Positions 1 to 7,859 of a DNA stretch of 64,000 nt are shown piece after piece; position 1 is the first letter of the stretch, and every line of letters starts with the position of its first letter. Below the pieces are notes generated by a model, which had not been told where the DNA came from, searched no databases, and saw only the letters and a list, made by a program, of their open reading frames with translations. A program made the position numbers and the translations under genes. Where the stretch lies: NCBI RefSeq assembly GCF_900099695.1, contig NZ_FNCY01000004.1, forward strand, positions 62,001-126,000, written 5' to 3'. Source of the DNA: Propionivibrio dicarboxylicus (GTDB taxonomy: Bacteria > Pseudomonadota > Gammaproteobacteria > Burkholderiales > Rhodocyclaceae).

Positions 1-651
1 CGGCGCCACATCGAAACATCCGTTCCGCATGATCTCGGCAATCCTCGTGTCGACTTCGGCGAAGCTCTCGGGCGATACGTGCATGCAGCTTGAACTCTTG
101 CCGACCAGCTCGCCAACGTCATAGCCGAGCATTTTTTCGAACGCCCGGTTGGTCCAGGCGAAGGTCCGATCGACGACCTTCCAGTAGCCGACCGACGGCC
201 CCTCGAGCAGAAAGCTCTGGTCCGACAGACGGCGCCTGACCCGCTCCTCTCGCTGCCGACGTTCGTTGATCGAGCGGAACAGGCAGGAGAAAAAGCCCGG
301 CTGCAAGCGCGCCACCTCAAGGAACATCCACTGGTGGATGGCCGGGCTGTAGAGTTCGAGGGTTTCGGCCCGGCCGACGGCCAGCACCCGCCGGATCACG
401 TCGAAGAACGCCGCTGTCTCGGGGCGATCCGCGACATCGCGATGCGTCTCCAGGAAACGCTGGCCGACGACGCCGCTGATGCCGGTCTGTTGCTCGAACG
501 CGGCATTGGCGTAACGCGTCACAAAATCGACGACTACGCCCTGCTCATGGATCGCCTCACAGAACGCAACACCGAACGAACTCTCGGCGACGAAGGTCGC
601 GCACACGGCCGGCAACCCGTCCTTCACGCACCTGTCATGAGATGACTCCAT
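1..651 (-). CDS. PAS-domain sensory protein, C-terminus cut by the window edge
   Basis: Reading the minus strand from an ATG at 651 gives 217 uninterrupted codons that run off the left edge. The last part, after a conserved W-T-N-R-A-F, reads like a PAS fold (K-M-L-G-Y followed by E-L-V-G-K). The first 110 residues look like another PAS-like module (Y-A-N-A-A-F-E, later R-S-I-N-E-R). A weak Shine-Dalgarno AAGG lies about 10 bases before the ATG. Such PAS arrays usually precede a GGDEF, kinase or chemoreceptor output domain, which would lie outside the window, so the output is unknown. No membrane segment is seen in the visible part, so a soluble cytoplasmic sensor is likely. Confidence 0.75.
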   Translation of the reverse strand, partial: MESSHDRCVKDGLPAVCATFVAESSFGVAFCEAIHEQGVVVDFVTRYANAAFEQQTGISGVVGQRFLETHRDVADRPETAAFFDVIRRVLAVGRAETLELYSPAIHQWMFLEVARLQPGFFSCLFRSINERRQREERVRRRLSDQSFLLEGPSVGYWKVVDRTFAWTNRAFEKMLGYDVGELVGKSSSCMHVSPESFAEVDTRIAEIMRNGCFDVAP

Positions 652-889
652 CACGCACTGCCTTCCCTTCCAGCCGCCTCGACCGCCCGAAAAGCGACCC
701 AAAGCCACTATTACTGATGAATATTCTACCGACTTCGACCGAAGAAAGTTTCGCCGATTTTACGTATATTCTCATGCAAGGTTCATGAAACGCCAAGGAC
801 ATGATCATAACCAGGGCAATCCGGGACCTTTTGAACGCAGAGCAGACACCCTTGCGTTCATATGTTCAACGCTTGAAAAGGAAACAGCC

Positions 890-1195
890 ATGCCGCGCGC
901 CACCACTGCCAAACCAACGACGCCCCCCCGCAAGAAGACCGTTAAAGCGCCGGCCGTAGCACCGCAGGAAAACATCACGCCGGACGCGATCACTGCCAAA
1001 ACAGCGACCGCCTCGCGCAAGAAGACCGTTAAAGCGCCGGTCGCAGCCGTCAGCGCGGCAACGATCTGTCCCGAGAACCGGCAGCACCACATCCAGGAAG
1101 CCGCCTACTATCTCGCCGAACGTGGCGGATTCAGCGGCAACCCCGAGGACTACTGGCTTCAGGCCGAAGCCCAGATCGACCTGAGCAAGGCATAA
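890..1195 (+). CDS. DUF2934-domain protein with basic Lys/Ala/Pro-rich N-terminus
   Basis: The start at 890 (Met-Pro-Arg-Ala-Thr) is chosen over an upstream ATG at 785 because AAGGA lies 7 bases before it. The product is 101 residues. The N-terminal half is low-complexity, rich in Lys, Ala, Thr and Pro, with two copies of a KKTVKAP segment. The C-terminal 40 residues contain the DUF2934 signature: an alpha-helical I-Q-E-A-A-Y-Y-L-A-E-R followed by P-E-D-Y-W-L-Q-A-E. DUF2934 proteins are small and of unknown function, and the basic tail suggests nucleic-acid binding (inference). The gene stands alone between a divergent PAS gene and a response regulator. Confidence 0.7.
   Translation: MPRATTAKPTTPPRKKTVKAPAVAPQENITPDAITAKTATASRKKTVKAPVAAVSAATICPENRQHHIQEAAYYLAERGGFSGNPEDYWLQAEAQIDLSKA
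903..1050 (+). repeat. In-frame direct repeat, period 87 bp, inside the DUF2934 gene
   Basis: A 25-base identical segment (CGCAAGAAGACCGTTAAAG then CGCCGG) occurs at 929-953 and again at 1016-1040, exactly 87 bases (29 codons) apart. The preceding CACTGCCAAA is also repeated near 903 and 990. The unit keeps the reading frame, so the basic tail has grown by duplication. Copy number could vary between strains by slippage. Confidence 0.75.
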
Positions 1196-1438
1196 GCAAG
1201 CGCCGTCCAAGCCCGGAAGAACGAACCCGCCCCACGATCGAGAACACCCCCTAAGCTCGCCGCTCGCCTGTCGCGGCTGTCCGGACTCGATTATCCGGCG
1301 GCGCATTGGGCCACCGAATCCTGGGCCATGGCGCTCGACATCGGCGCGCTGCGGACCTCGCACGAACGGCGCACGGGCACGCACATGCTTGCCCCGGCGC
1401 AGGCACCCGCGGAGCACGGACATGCGCCCGACACCTGA
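1196..1438 (+). pseudogene. Possible gene remnant, startless open frame
   Basis: Directly after the TAA of the DUF2934 gene, and in the same frame, 80 codons stay open to a TGA at 1436-1438. The middle part (from Y-P-A-A-H-W through W-A-M-A-L-D-I-G) looks like real protein helix rather than random sequence, but there is no plausible start codon with a ribosome binding site. It may be a decayed C-terminal fragment, or a former extension of the upstream gene lost through the TAA. I do not recognise the family. Confidence 0.25.
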
Positions 1439-1452
1439 ATTTTGGGAAACAC

Positions 1453-1827
1453 ATGGCAACACCAAGACGTGAAGCAAAAATCCTGATCATCGACAACGAC
1501 GGCGGCAGCCGCTTCGAACTCAACCACATGCTGCAACGCCTGGGCGTCGAAACCATCGAGACCGCCAGCGACGGCCAGGAAGGCCTGGCCAAGATCGCCG
1601 CCGGCGACTATGACCTCGTCTTCATGGACTGGGTCATGCGCGAACTGAACGGACACGGACTCACGCAACTTCGCCGCGACGGTTGTACCGTCCCGATTGT
1701 CGCGACGACCGCCAACGCCATCCTCGGCGACCTGAAAACCCGCCTCGCTGCGGGCATCGACGACTACCTGAGCAAGCCGCTGCTGTTCGCCAACGTGGAC
1801 GCCGTGCTGCGCAAGGCGCTGGCTTAG
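1453..1827 (+). CDS. Single-domain response regulator (CheY-like receiver)
   Basis: This is a 124-residue stand-alone receiver domain with no output domain. The acidic pocket is present (I-I-D-N-D near residue 15), the phospho-acceptor is Asp59 in V-F-M-D-W, the switch Thr follows in A-T-T-A-N-A, and the conserved Lys108 sits in L-S-K-P-L. The A-T-T-A-N-A motif resembles receivers of hybrid kinases, so it may act in a phosphorelay with one of the hybrid kinases in this window (inference). The start at 1453 begins where homology begins, and the ribosome binding site is weak. The last 4 bases overlap the convergent lysR-type gene. Confidence 0.85.
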   Translation: MATPRREAKILIIDNDGGSRFELNHMLQRLGVETIETASDGQEGLAKIAAGDYDLVFMDWVMRELNGHGLTQLRRDGCTVPIVATTANAILGDLKTRLAAGIDDYLSKPLLFANVDAVLRKALA

Positions 1828-2780
1828 GCGCCTGTCCGAGGCGAGGTCAATTCGGCGCGGAGCCAGTCGCGAAAGCGTCCGACGACCGGTTTGTCGATAT
1901 CGCCGCGGGCAATGACGACGAAATAGGAATAGAGCGACGGCAAGCTGATTGGAAACGGAATGACGAGCCGCCCGGCCGCCACATCGCTTTCGACATGCTG
2001 GCGGATGACCAGCGCAATGCCCTGGCCTTCGAGCACGGCCTCGTGCACCAGCACCGAATTGGAAAAGCGCGGCCCGCGTTCGGCATCGACACCGACGACA
2101 CCGGCGCGGTGCAGCCAGGCGCGCCAACTCGGCCGCTTGTCGATCGCCGGAATCATCTCGTCATGGATCAGCACCCGCTGCGCGATATCCGCCGGCGTGC
2201 GCAAGGGCGGCCCCGATTGCAACACGGCCGGGCTGCAGACCGGCACGTATTCCGGCTGCAGCAGGCGTTCAATCGCATAGCCGGGGTAGTGCCCTTCGCC
2301 AAAGCGGATCGCCACCTCGCCGGAGGTGAGGCCGGGCGTCGCCTGCCGCTTGGCGAGATCGGCGAGCGTGCGCGGACCGTCGATATTGTCGGGATTGCTG
2401 GCGATGCGGATGGCGACATCGGGACAACGGGCGGCAAAACCGGCGACGTGGTGCACGAGCCAGCGAGTGGCAAATGAGGGTGGCGCGCTGAGGGTCAGGT
2501 CGAAGGCGCGGGGACGGCGCGTCTGCTCGACACCGGCGGCGAAATTGTCGAGCCCGGCGCGAATACCCGGCAACATCGCCGCGCCCTGCTCACTCAGCGC
2601 GATACCCTCCGGCAAGCGCAAGAACAGGTCGGCGCCCAGCCAGGCTTCGAGCTTCTTGATCTGCTGACTGACCGCCGACGGCGTCACCGCCAGTTCGTCG
2701 GCCGCCTTCTTGAAACTCAGGTGCCGCGCCGCCGCCTCGAAGGTACGAAGCGTGGACAAGGGCGGCAATCGATAGGCCAC
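1824..2780 (-). CDS. LysR-family transcriptional regulator (GcvA-like)
   Basis: The 318-residue product has an N-terminal winged helix-turn-helix (residues 5-65, with F-E-A-A-A-R-H-L-S-F and P-S-A-V-S-Q-Q-I-K-K-L-E) followed by a periplasmic-binding-type effector domain. The opening L-P-P-L-S-T-L-R-T-F-E-A-A-A is typical of the GcvA/AmpR group of LysR regulators. It is divergent from the short ORF at 2991. No clear target enzyme is adjacent, because the neighbouring locus is disrupted by repeats, so the regulon cannot be assigned. The 210-base AT-rich gap upstream (2781-2990) probably holds its promoter and binding site. Confidence 0.9.
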   Translation of the reverse strand: MAYRLPPLSTLRTFEAAARHLSFKKAADELAVTPSAVSQQIKKLEAWLGADLFLRLPEGIALSEQGAAMLPGIRAGLDNFAAGVEQTRRPRAFDLTLSAPPSFATRWLVHHVAGFAARCPDVAIRIASNPDNIDGPRTLADLAKRQATPGLTSGEVAIRFGEGHYPGYAIERLLQPEYVPVCSPAVLQSGPPLRTPADIAQRVLIHDEMIPAIDKRPSWRAWLHRAGVVGVDAERGPRFSNSVLVHEAVLEGQGIALVIRQHVESDVAAGRLVIPFPISLPSLYSYFVVIARGDIDKPVVGRFRDWLRAELTSPRTGA

Positions 2781-2990
2781 GATGGACTCCCGAAGAAAGG
2801 TCTGGAAGAAGACCCCGGAAGAAATACAACGGGATTAAGTTTTTCTAACCCAAATGATTATAAACCATCGTTTGTCTACCCGGTGCAAGGCGCCTAGATT
2901 GGGGGCAAGGGAAATACACGACATGCGCCGGTCGCCGCCGGGCACAGGCGAATGCCGCGACACCGGGATTCAATCGCCTAAGGAAACGTC

Positions 2991-3458
2991 ATGAAATACG
3001 AATCGCCCGATATCTGCCTGCCGGTCTCGCTGTCCGGCAGTCTCTACTACCGCCTGATCGAAGTCCTTAGGGTGTGTTCTCAATTGAGCGTTGGTTGCGG
3101 TCAATTGAGAACACACCCTATGGAAAGTCAGGCCCACCCCGACCCGAACACGGCGATCGTCACCGCCGTGCGCCGCTTCGTCGCCGAGGCAACCCCCAAC
3201 CGCAAGACACCGCGCAGGAGCGCCGCGAACGCCGCTGTCAACACGGCAATGAACACCGCCTGGTCCGATGACTGGATCATGTTCGGCGCACCGCCCGCAT
3301 CGAGCCAGACGCCGCGACCGCTGTCCGCCCGCCGCTTCACCCCCACCGTCGCGCCAGCACCGAGTAGCACGCCGGCGCGCACGGAAAACGCCCGCCCGCG
3401 CAGCGGCGACTGGTGTGTCGGTTGCAGCGGCGCCGACACAGATCTTCTCGAAGGCTGA
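2991..3458 (+). pseudogene. Small ORF interrupted by a palindromic repeat (uncharacterised)
   Basis: From ATG 2991, preceded by AAGGAAAC, about 26 codons look like a genuine start (M-K-Y-E-S-P-D-I-C-L-P-V-S-L-S, then Y-Y-R-L-I-E). At 3068 the frame enters a perfect 53-bp inverted repeat. The codons after the repeat, to 3458, have a different Ala/Pro/Thr/Arg-rich composition. The likeliest reading is a small gene truncated or altered by insertion of the repeat, leaving an accidental fusion frame. The opposite strand (3128-3439) is also open and encodes one plausible hydrophobic helix, so which strand of the right half was once coding cannot be decided here. Function unknown. Confidence 0.35.
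3068..3120. repeat. Perfect 20-bp inverted repeat with 13-base loop (MITE-like or IS-end relic)
   Basis: The left arm TAGGGTGTGTTCTCAATTGA at 3068-3087 is exactly complementary to the right arm at 3101-3120, with GCGTTGGTTGCGG between. The arms are AT-richer than the surrounding DNA and are not explained by a terminator, because no T-run follows. The shape fits two back-to-back insertion-sequence termini or a minimal MITE that has landed inside a small ORF. No transposase is nearby. Confidence 0.8.
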
Positions 3459-3473
3459 GCGATGGCCTGCGGG

Positions 3474-3492
3474 CCCTACCGAAATAGGCTCT
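3474..3492. repeat. Solo terminus of the MITE-like repeat found at 33583-33851
   Basis: CCCTACCGAAATAGGCTCT at 3474-3492 is identical to the right terminal repeat of the 269-bp element at 33833-33851. No matching left terminus (AGAGCCTATTTCGGTAGGG) occurs upstream to 2990, so this is a solo end or an eroded copy. Its last base is the first base (plus strand) of the putA stop codon, so it abuts the exact 3' end of putA. Confidence 0.85.
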
Positions 3493-6400
3493 TAGTCACC
3501 CAGCATCATCAGCCCGGTATCGCCGCCAGCGGCGGCGGTATTGACCGAGACGACGCGCTCCTTGACGAGGCGCGCCAAGGGATAGCCCCTCGGCCCGACC
3601 GTCAGCAGCGGCACGATCTCGCCGGGACGCGCGGCCAACGCCTGCGCCAGCGCACGTCGATCGGCGGCCTTGCCGGCGAATAGCACAGCGGCCAGCGCCG
3701 CCTCGTCGAGCGGTTCAGGACGCACGACGAGGATGGCCGCGAGCGGCCCCGGCAACAGCGCCCGCACCGACTGCGTCAGCGCATCGTCGGCAAGCAGCGG
3801 GACGTTGCCCGTCGCCAGCACGGCCGCGATCTGTTCGAGCAGCGCCGCGTCATCGTCGGCGCGACAGGCCACCCCTCCGCGCGGCACGAAGCTCAGCCGG
3901 TTCGCTTCACCCGCCGGTCCCGGCAAACGCAGACCATGCCCGGCCAGGTTGGCCGCGCGGTAATCGCCGCAGAGTTGCGCAAGCCGCGTGCGTCCGGTGC
4001 GCAAGGCCCACTCGTTCAATTGCATCAGCGACTCGGCCACCGGCACGGCGCCCTCGGCCGGCGCGCCGAGTTCGGCCGGTCCCGCCGCCCAGCCGGCCAG
4101 GCGCGGCAGATAGAGCGGACCGCCGGCCTTGGGACCGGTCCCCGACAGTCCCTCGCCGCCGAACGGTTGCACGCCGACGACGGCACCGATCATATTGCGA
4201 TTGACATAAATATTGCCGGCACGGACGCGCTTCACGGCGAAGTCGATGGTCTCCTCGATCCGGCTCTGGATGCCGAAGGTCAGGCCGTATCCGCTTGCGT
4301 TGATCGCCTCGATCAAGTCGCCGAGTTGTGGCCGGCGGAAGCGCAGCACATGCAGCACCGGACCGAACACTTCCTCGCGCAGATCCTGCGGCGTATCGAT
4401 CCCGAGCAAGGTCGGCGCGACGAAACTGCCCTGCGCGGCCGCCTCGGGCAGCGGCAGCGAAAAATGCAAGCCGCCGCGCGCGACGAAAGCATCGACATGC
4501 GCCTGCAGGCGCGCTTGCGCCGGCGCATCGATGACCGGGCCGACATCGACGTCGAGTCGCCCCGGGTCGCCGAGACACAGTTCCTGCATCGCCGCGCTCA
4601 GCATCGCCAGCAGGCGCCCGGCGATATCCTCCTGGACACAGAGCAGGCGCAGCGCCGAGCAACGCTGGCCGGCACTGTCGAAGGCCGAGGCGATGACGTC
4701 CTGCACCACCTGTTCGAGATGCGCCGAGGAATCGACGACCATGGCATTGAGCCCGCCGGTTTCGGCGATCAGGAAGGCTTCGCCCGGATGCTCGGCGAGC
4801 GTCCGATTGATCCGGCGCGCCACCTCGAGCGAGCCGGTGAACACCACACCGGCGATGCGCGCATCGGCGACCAGCGCATTGCCGACGACATCGCCACGGC
4901 CAGGCAGGAACTGCAAGGCCGCCGCCGGCATGCCAGCTTCATGAAAGAGGCGAACGGCGAAGGCGGCGATCAGCGGCGTTTGCCCGGCCGGCTTGGCGAT
5001 CACGGGATGTCCGGCGACCAGGGCGGCACCGAGCTGGCCGACGAAGATCGCCAGCGGGAAATTCCACGGACTGATGCAGATCACCGGCCCGGAATTCGCC
5101 GGCGCCGCCGGGTTCGCTTGCGCCTGCCGGGCGTAATAGCGACAGAAATCGACCGCCTCGCGCACCTCGGCGACGGCATTGACGCGGGTTTTACCGGCTT
5201 CGCGGATCGCCAGGCTGATCAGCGCAACGGCATTTTTCTCGAGCAGGTCGGCGCAGCGGCGCAGACAGTCGGCACGCATCGCGACGTCCTGCCCGGCCCA
5301 TTCGGCGGCGAACGCCGACGCCGCCGACAGCGCCTGCTCAACCTCGCCGGCCGTCGCCTCGACGACCTGACCGACGACATCGCGTCGGTCAGCCGGATTC
5401 AGCACCGGACGCGACGAGACCTCGCCTGCGGGCGCTCCGACAACAAGCGGCGCCGCCGTCCAGCCGATACTGCGCAGTTCGCTGAGCCCGCGCTCGAGCC
5501 CGGCCAGCGCCCGCTCGTCGGCGAAATCGAAACCACGCGAATTCTTTCGCGCCGTACCGAAGAGCGCCGGCGGCACCGGAATGCGCGGATGCCGCTCGCC
5601 GCAGACGGCGATCGCATGCGCGACCGGATCGGCGATCAGCGCGTCGACCGAAACCGCCTCATCGACGATCTGATTGACGAAGGAACTGTTGGATCCGTTC
5701 TCCAGGAGCCGGCGAACCAGATACGGCAGCAGCGTCTCGTAGCTGCCGACCGGCGCGTAGATGCGACAGCGCCGCCCGGGCGCCGCCGGGCCGACGATAT
5801 TGTCATAGAGCGCCTCGCCCATGCCGTGCAGGCACTGGAATTCGAAAGCCTCGATCTTGCGCTCGACCGCCATCCGGCTGACCGCCGACAGCGTCTGCGC
5901 GTTGTGCGTGGCGAATTGCGGATAGATCGACTCGGCGGCGTCGAGCATCTTGCCGGCGCAGACGAGGTAGCAGAGATCGGAGTGGAATTTGCGCGTAAAT
6001 ACCGGGTAATCGACCAGCCCATCGATCTGCGCGCGCTTGATCTCGCTATCCCAATAGGCGCCCTTGACGAGCCGCACCATCAGCCGGCGGCGATGCGCAC
6101 GGGCCAGCGCGACGAGATAGTCGATCACCGCCGGCGCCCGCTTCTGGTAGGCCTGGACGACGAAACCGAGTCCCTGCCAGCCGGCCAGCTGCGGTGCCTC
6201 CACCAGCTGTTCAAAGAGATCGAGCGACAGTTCGAGCCGATCCGCCTCTTCGGCGTCGATCGTCAGTGAAATGTCCTGGTCGCAGGCGCGTTCGGCCAGG
6301 ATCAGCAGCTTCGGATAGAGCTCGCGCATGACGCGCTCGCGCTGCAGGCGCGTGTAGCGCGGATGCAGGGCCGAGAGCTTGACCGAAATGCCGGGACCGG

Positions 6401-7106
6401 CGACGACGCCCTCGCCCCGACTGGCCCGTCCGATCGCCTCGATGGCGTCGAGATATGACTGGAAATAGCGCTCGGCATCGGCGTCGGTCAGCGCCGCCTC
6501 GCCGAGCATGTCGAAGCTGTGGGTATAGCCGCGCGCGACGTTCTGCCGGCTGCGTTCGAGGGCGGCGGCGATCGTCTCGCCCATGACGAACTGGCGGCCG
6601 AGCAACTGCATGGCCAGCTCGGTGCCCTTGCGGATGACCGGCTCGCCGCAGCGCGCGATCAGTCGCGTCAAGGCATTGCCGAGCGCCTCGTCGCTGCGCG
6701 TGGCGACGAGCTTGCCGGTAATCAGCAGGCCCCAGGTGGCAGCGCTGACGAACATCGACGGCTGGCCGCCGAGGTGATCCCCCCAGGCGCCCTTGGCCAG
6801 CTTGTCGCGGATCAGGCGGTCGGCGGTATCGGCGTCGGGGATGCGCAGCAGCGCCTCGGCCACGCACATCAGCGCAACGCCTTCCTCGCTCGACAGCGAG
6901 AATTCATGCATCAGATGATCGACGCCGCTGGCTTGCCGGCGCTGCGCGCGCACCGCCTCGACCAGCAGGCGCGCCTGCACCGCGACGCGCGCGGCCTCGG
7001 GCGGACGCTGCCGGTACGCGGCAATCAACTCGGCGACGCAGAGCGATTCGTCGCGACGCACCGTGTCGTGGATCCGGGCACGCAAACGTTCCAATGCCTG
7101 ATGCAT
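3492..7106 (-). CDS. putA: Bifunctional proline dehydrogenase / L-glutamate-gamma-semialdehyde dehydrogenase PutA
   Basis: The 1204-residue PutA oxidises proline to P5C with FAD and quinone, then oxidises glutamate semialdehyde to glutamate with NAD. The PRODH barrel lies around residues 170-480 (R-L-V-K-G-A-Y-W-D-S-E-I). The aldehyde dehydrogenase domain spans about 560-1000, with general-base Glu782 (A-E-T-G-G) and nucleophile Cys816 (Q-R-C-S-A). The protein ends with the conserved PutA C-terminal motif (N-T-A-A-A-G-G-D-T-G-L-M). It starts directly with the helical arm and lacks the N-terminal ribbon-helix-helix of Escherichia coli PutA, so it should not repress its own gene; the adjacent Lrp-type regulator probably does that job. 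AGGAG lies 7 bases before the ATG, and the gene sits 21 bp behind the regulator. Confidence 0.97.
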   Translation of the reverse strand: MHQALERLRARIHDTVRRDESLCVAELIAAYRQRPPEAARVAVQARLLVEAVRAQRRQASGVDHLMHEFSLSSEEGVALMCVAEALLRIPDADTADRLIRDKLAKGAWGDHLGGQPSMFVSAATWGLLITGKLVATRSDEALGNALTRLIARCGEPVIRKGTELAMQLLGRQFVMGETIAAALERSRQNVARGYTHSFDMLGEAALTDADAERYFQSYLDAIEAIGRASRGEGVVAGPGISVKLSALHPRYTRLQRERVMRELYPKLLILAERACDQDISLTIDAEEADRLELSLDLFEQLVEAPQLAGWQGLGFVVQAYQKRAPAVIDYLVALARAHRRRLMVRLVKGAYWDSEIKRAQIDGLVDYPVFTRKFHSDLCYLVCAGKMLDAAESIYPQFATHNAQTLSAVSRMAVERKIEAFEFQCLHGMGEALYDNIVGPAAPGRRCRIYAPVGSYETLLPYLVRRLLENGSNSSFVNQIVDEAVSVDALIADPVAHAIAVCGERHPRIPVPPALFGTARKNSRGFDFADERALAGLERGLSELRSIGWTAAPLVVGAPAGEVSSRPVLNPADRRDVVGQVVEATAGEVEQALSAASAFAAEWAGQDVAMRADCLRRCADLLEKNAVALISLAIREAGKTRVNAVAEVREAVDFCRYYARQAQANPAAPANSGPVICISPWNFPLAIFVGQLGAALVAGHPVIAKPAGQTPLIAAFAVRLFHEAGMPAAALQFLPGRGDVVGNALVADARIAGVVFTGSLEVARRINRTLAEHPGEAFLIAETGGLNAMVVDSSAHLEQVVQDVIASAFDSAGQRCSALRLLCVQEDIAGRLLAMLSAAMQELCLGDPGRLDVDVGPVIDAPAQARLQAHVDAFVARGGLHFSLPLPEAAAQGSFVAPTLLGIDTPQDLREEVFGPVLHVLRFRRPQLGDLIEAINASGYGLTFGIQSRIEETIDFAVKRVRAGNIYVNRNMIGAVVGVQPFGGEGLSGTGPKAGGPLYLPRLAGWAAGPAELGAPAEGAVPVAESLMQLNEWALRTGRTRLAQLCGDYRAANLAGHGLRLPGPAGEANRLSFVPRGGVACRADDDAALLEQIAAVLATGNVPLLADDALTQSVRALLPGPLAAILVVRPEPLDEAALAAVLFAGKAADRRALAQALAARPGEIVPLLTVGPRGYPLARLVKERVVSVNTAAAGGDTGLMMLGD

Positions 7107-7127
7107 GAAGGGACTCCTGGAAAGCGG

Positions 7128-7604
7128 CTAGCCGCGCAAATGATCGAGGCTGATCGCGGACGAATCCTTGACCTCCTCCATCACCGGATAACTGTGCGTC
7201 TCGCGAATGCCGGGCACCTTCGCCAGCACGTCGCCGAGAAAATTGCGGTAGGCCGCCATGTCCGGCACGCGCACCTTGAGCAGGTAGTCGAAACCGCCGG
7301 TCAGCATGTGGCATTCCTGGATCTGCGGGATGCCCAGCACGGCCGCGCGGAATTTCTGGAAGGCGTCCTCGGAGGTGCGGTCGAGCAGGATCTCGATGAA
7401 CACGGTGAGCCCGAGGCCGAGTTGGGCCGCCGACAGGTTCGCCGAATAGCCGGTGATGAGCCCGTCGTTTTCAAGCGCCTTGACGCGTTCGAGACAGGGC
7501 GTCGCGCTGAGGTTGATCCGCTTCGACAGGGCAACGTTGGTGGTCTTGCCGTCTTCCTGGAGGATAGCGAGAATTTCGATATCGGTGCGATCGAGCTTGC
7601 GCAT
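7128..7604 (-). CDS. Lrp/AsnC-family regulator, probable proline-responsive PutR
   Basis: The 158-residue product has an N-terminal helix-turn-helix (D-R-T-D-I-E-I-L-A-I-L-Q-E-D-G, then S-A-T-P-C-L-E-R-V) and a C-terminal RAM ligand-binding domain (G-G-F-D-Y-L-L-K-V-R). Lrp-type regulators next to putA in proteobacteria usually activate put genes in response to proline (PutR). Here the gene lies 21 bp upstream of putA on the same strand, which suggests co-transcription. GGGAG precedes the ATG. The AT-rich 7605-7760 region upstream should contain its promoter and autoregulatory sites. Assignment to proline rests on context. Confidence 0.88.
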   Translation of the reverse strand: MRKLDRTDIEILAILQEDGKTTNVALSKRINLSATPCLERVKALENDGLITGYSANLSAAQLGLGLTVFIEILLDRTSEDAFQKFRAAVLGIPQIQECHMLTGGFDYLLKVRVPDMAAYRNFLGDVLAKVPGIRETHSYPVMEEVKDSSAISLDHLRG

Positions 7605-7774
7605 GCGGAGACTCCCTTAAGGCGCCGGCCGACAGACACGGCGGATAAAACACATCACTAAAAAAACTGGCGTTACCAGAACTATGAAAAGACTATAGCG
7701 CCTATAAAAAGACAATTCCACTGAATTTTTCGATTTTTTTGGAGTTTATTAAAAACAAATCGTTTATTCCCGGC

Positions 7775-7805
7775 AAAAAAAACGGGGCCCGGACAGCCGG
7801 CCCCG
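7775..7805 (-). terminator. Rho-independent terminator of the MHS transporter gene
   Basis: On the minus strand a GC-rich stem (CGGGGCCGGCTGTCCGGGCC and CCG, plus-strand 7783-7805) is followed by eight T residues (A-run at 7775-7782). It lies 55 bases past the stop codon at 7860, in the right orientation to end the transporter transcript before the Lrp-type gene. Confidence 0.85.
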
Positions 7806-7859
7806 CGAATCCGCCCGCCGATCGTCCTCCGATCACGACCGGAGGCGGCGGAGAGTTGC

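Noticed and set aside
3128-3439. Minus-strand 103-codon frame with one hydrophobic helix
   Set aside because: Its wobble positions coincide with those of the plus-strand frame, so codon bias cannot favour either strand, and no homology is recognised; not called as a gene.
3936-6269. Long plus-strand frame opposite putA
   Set aside because: Mirror frame created by G/C-rich third positions of putA; Arg/Gly/Ala-rich translation with no domain, start signal or signal peptide.
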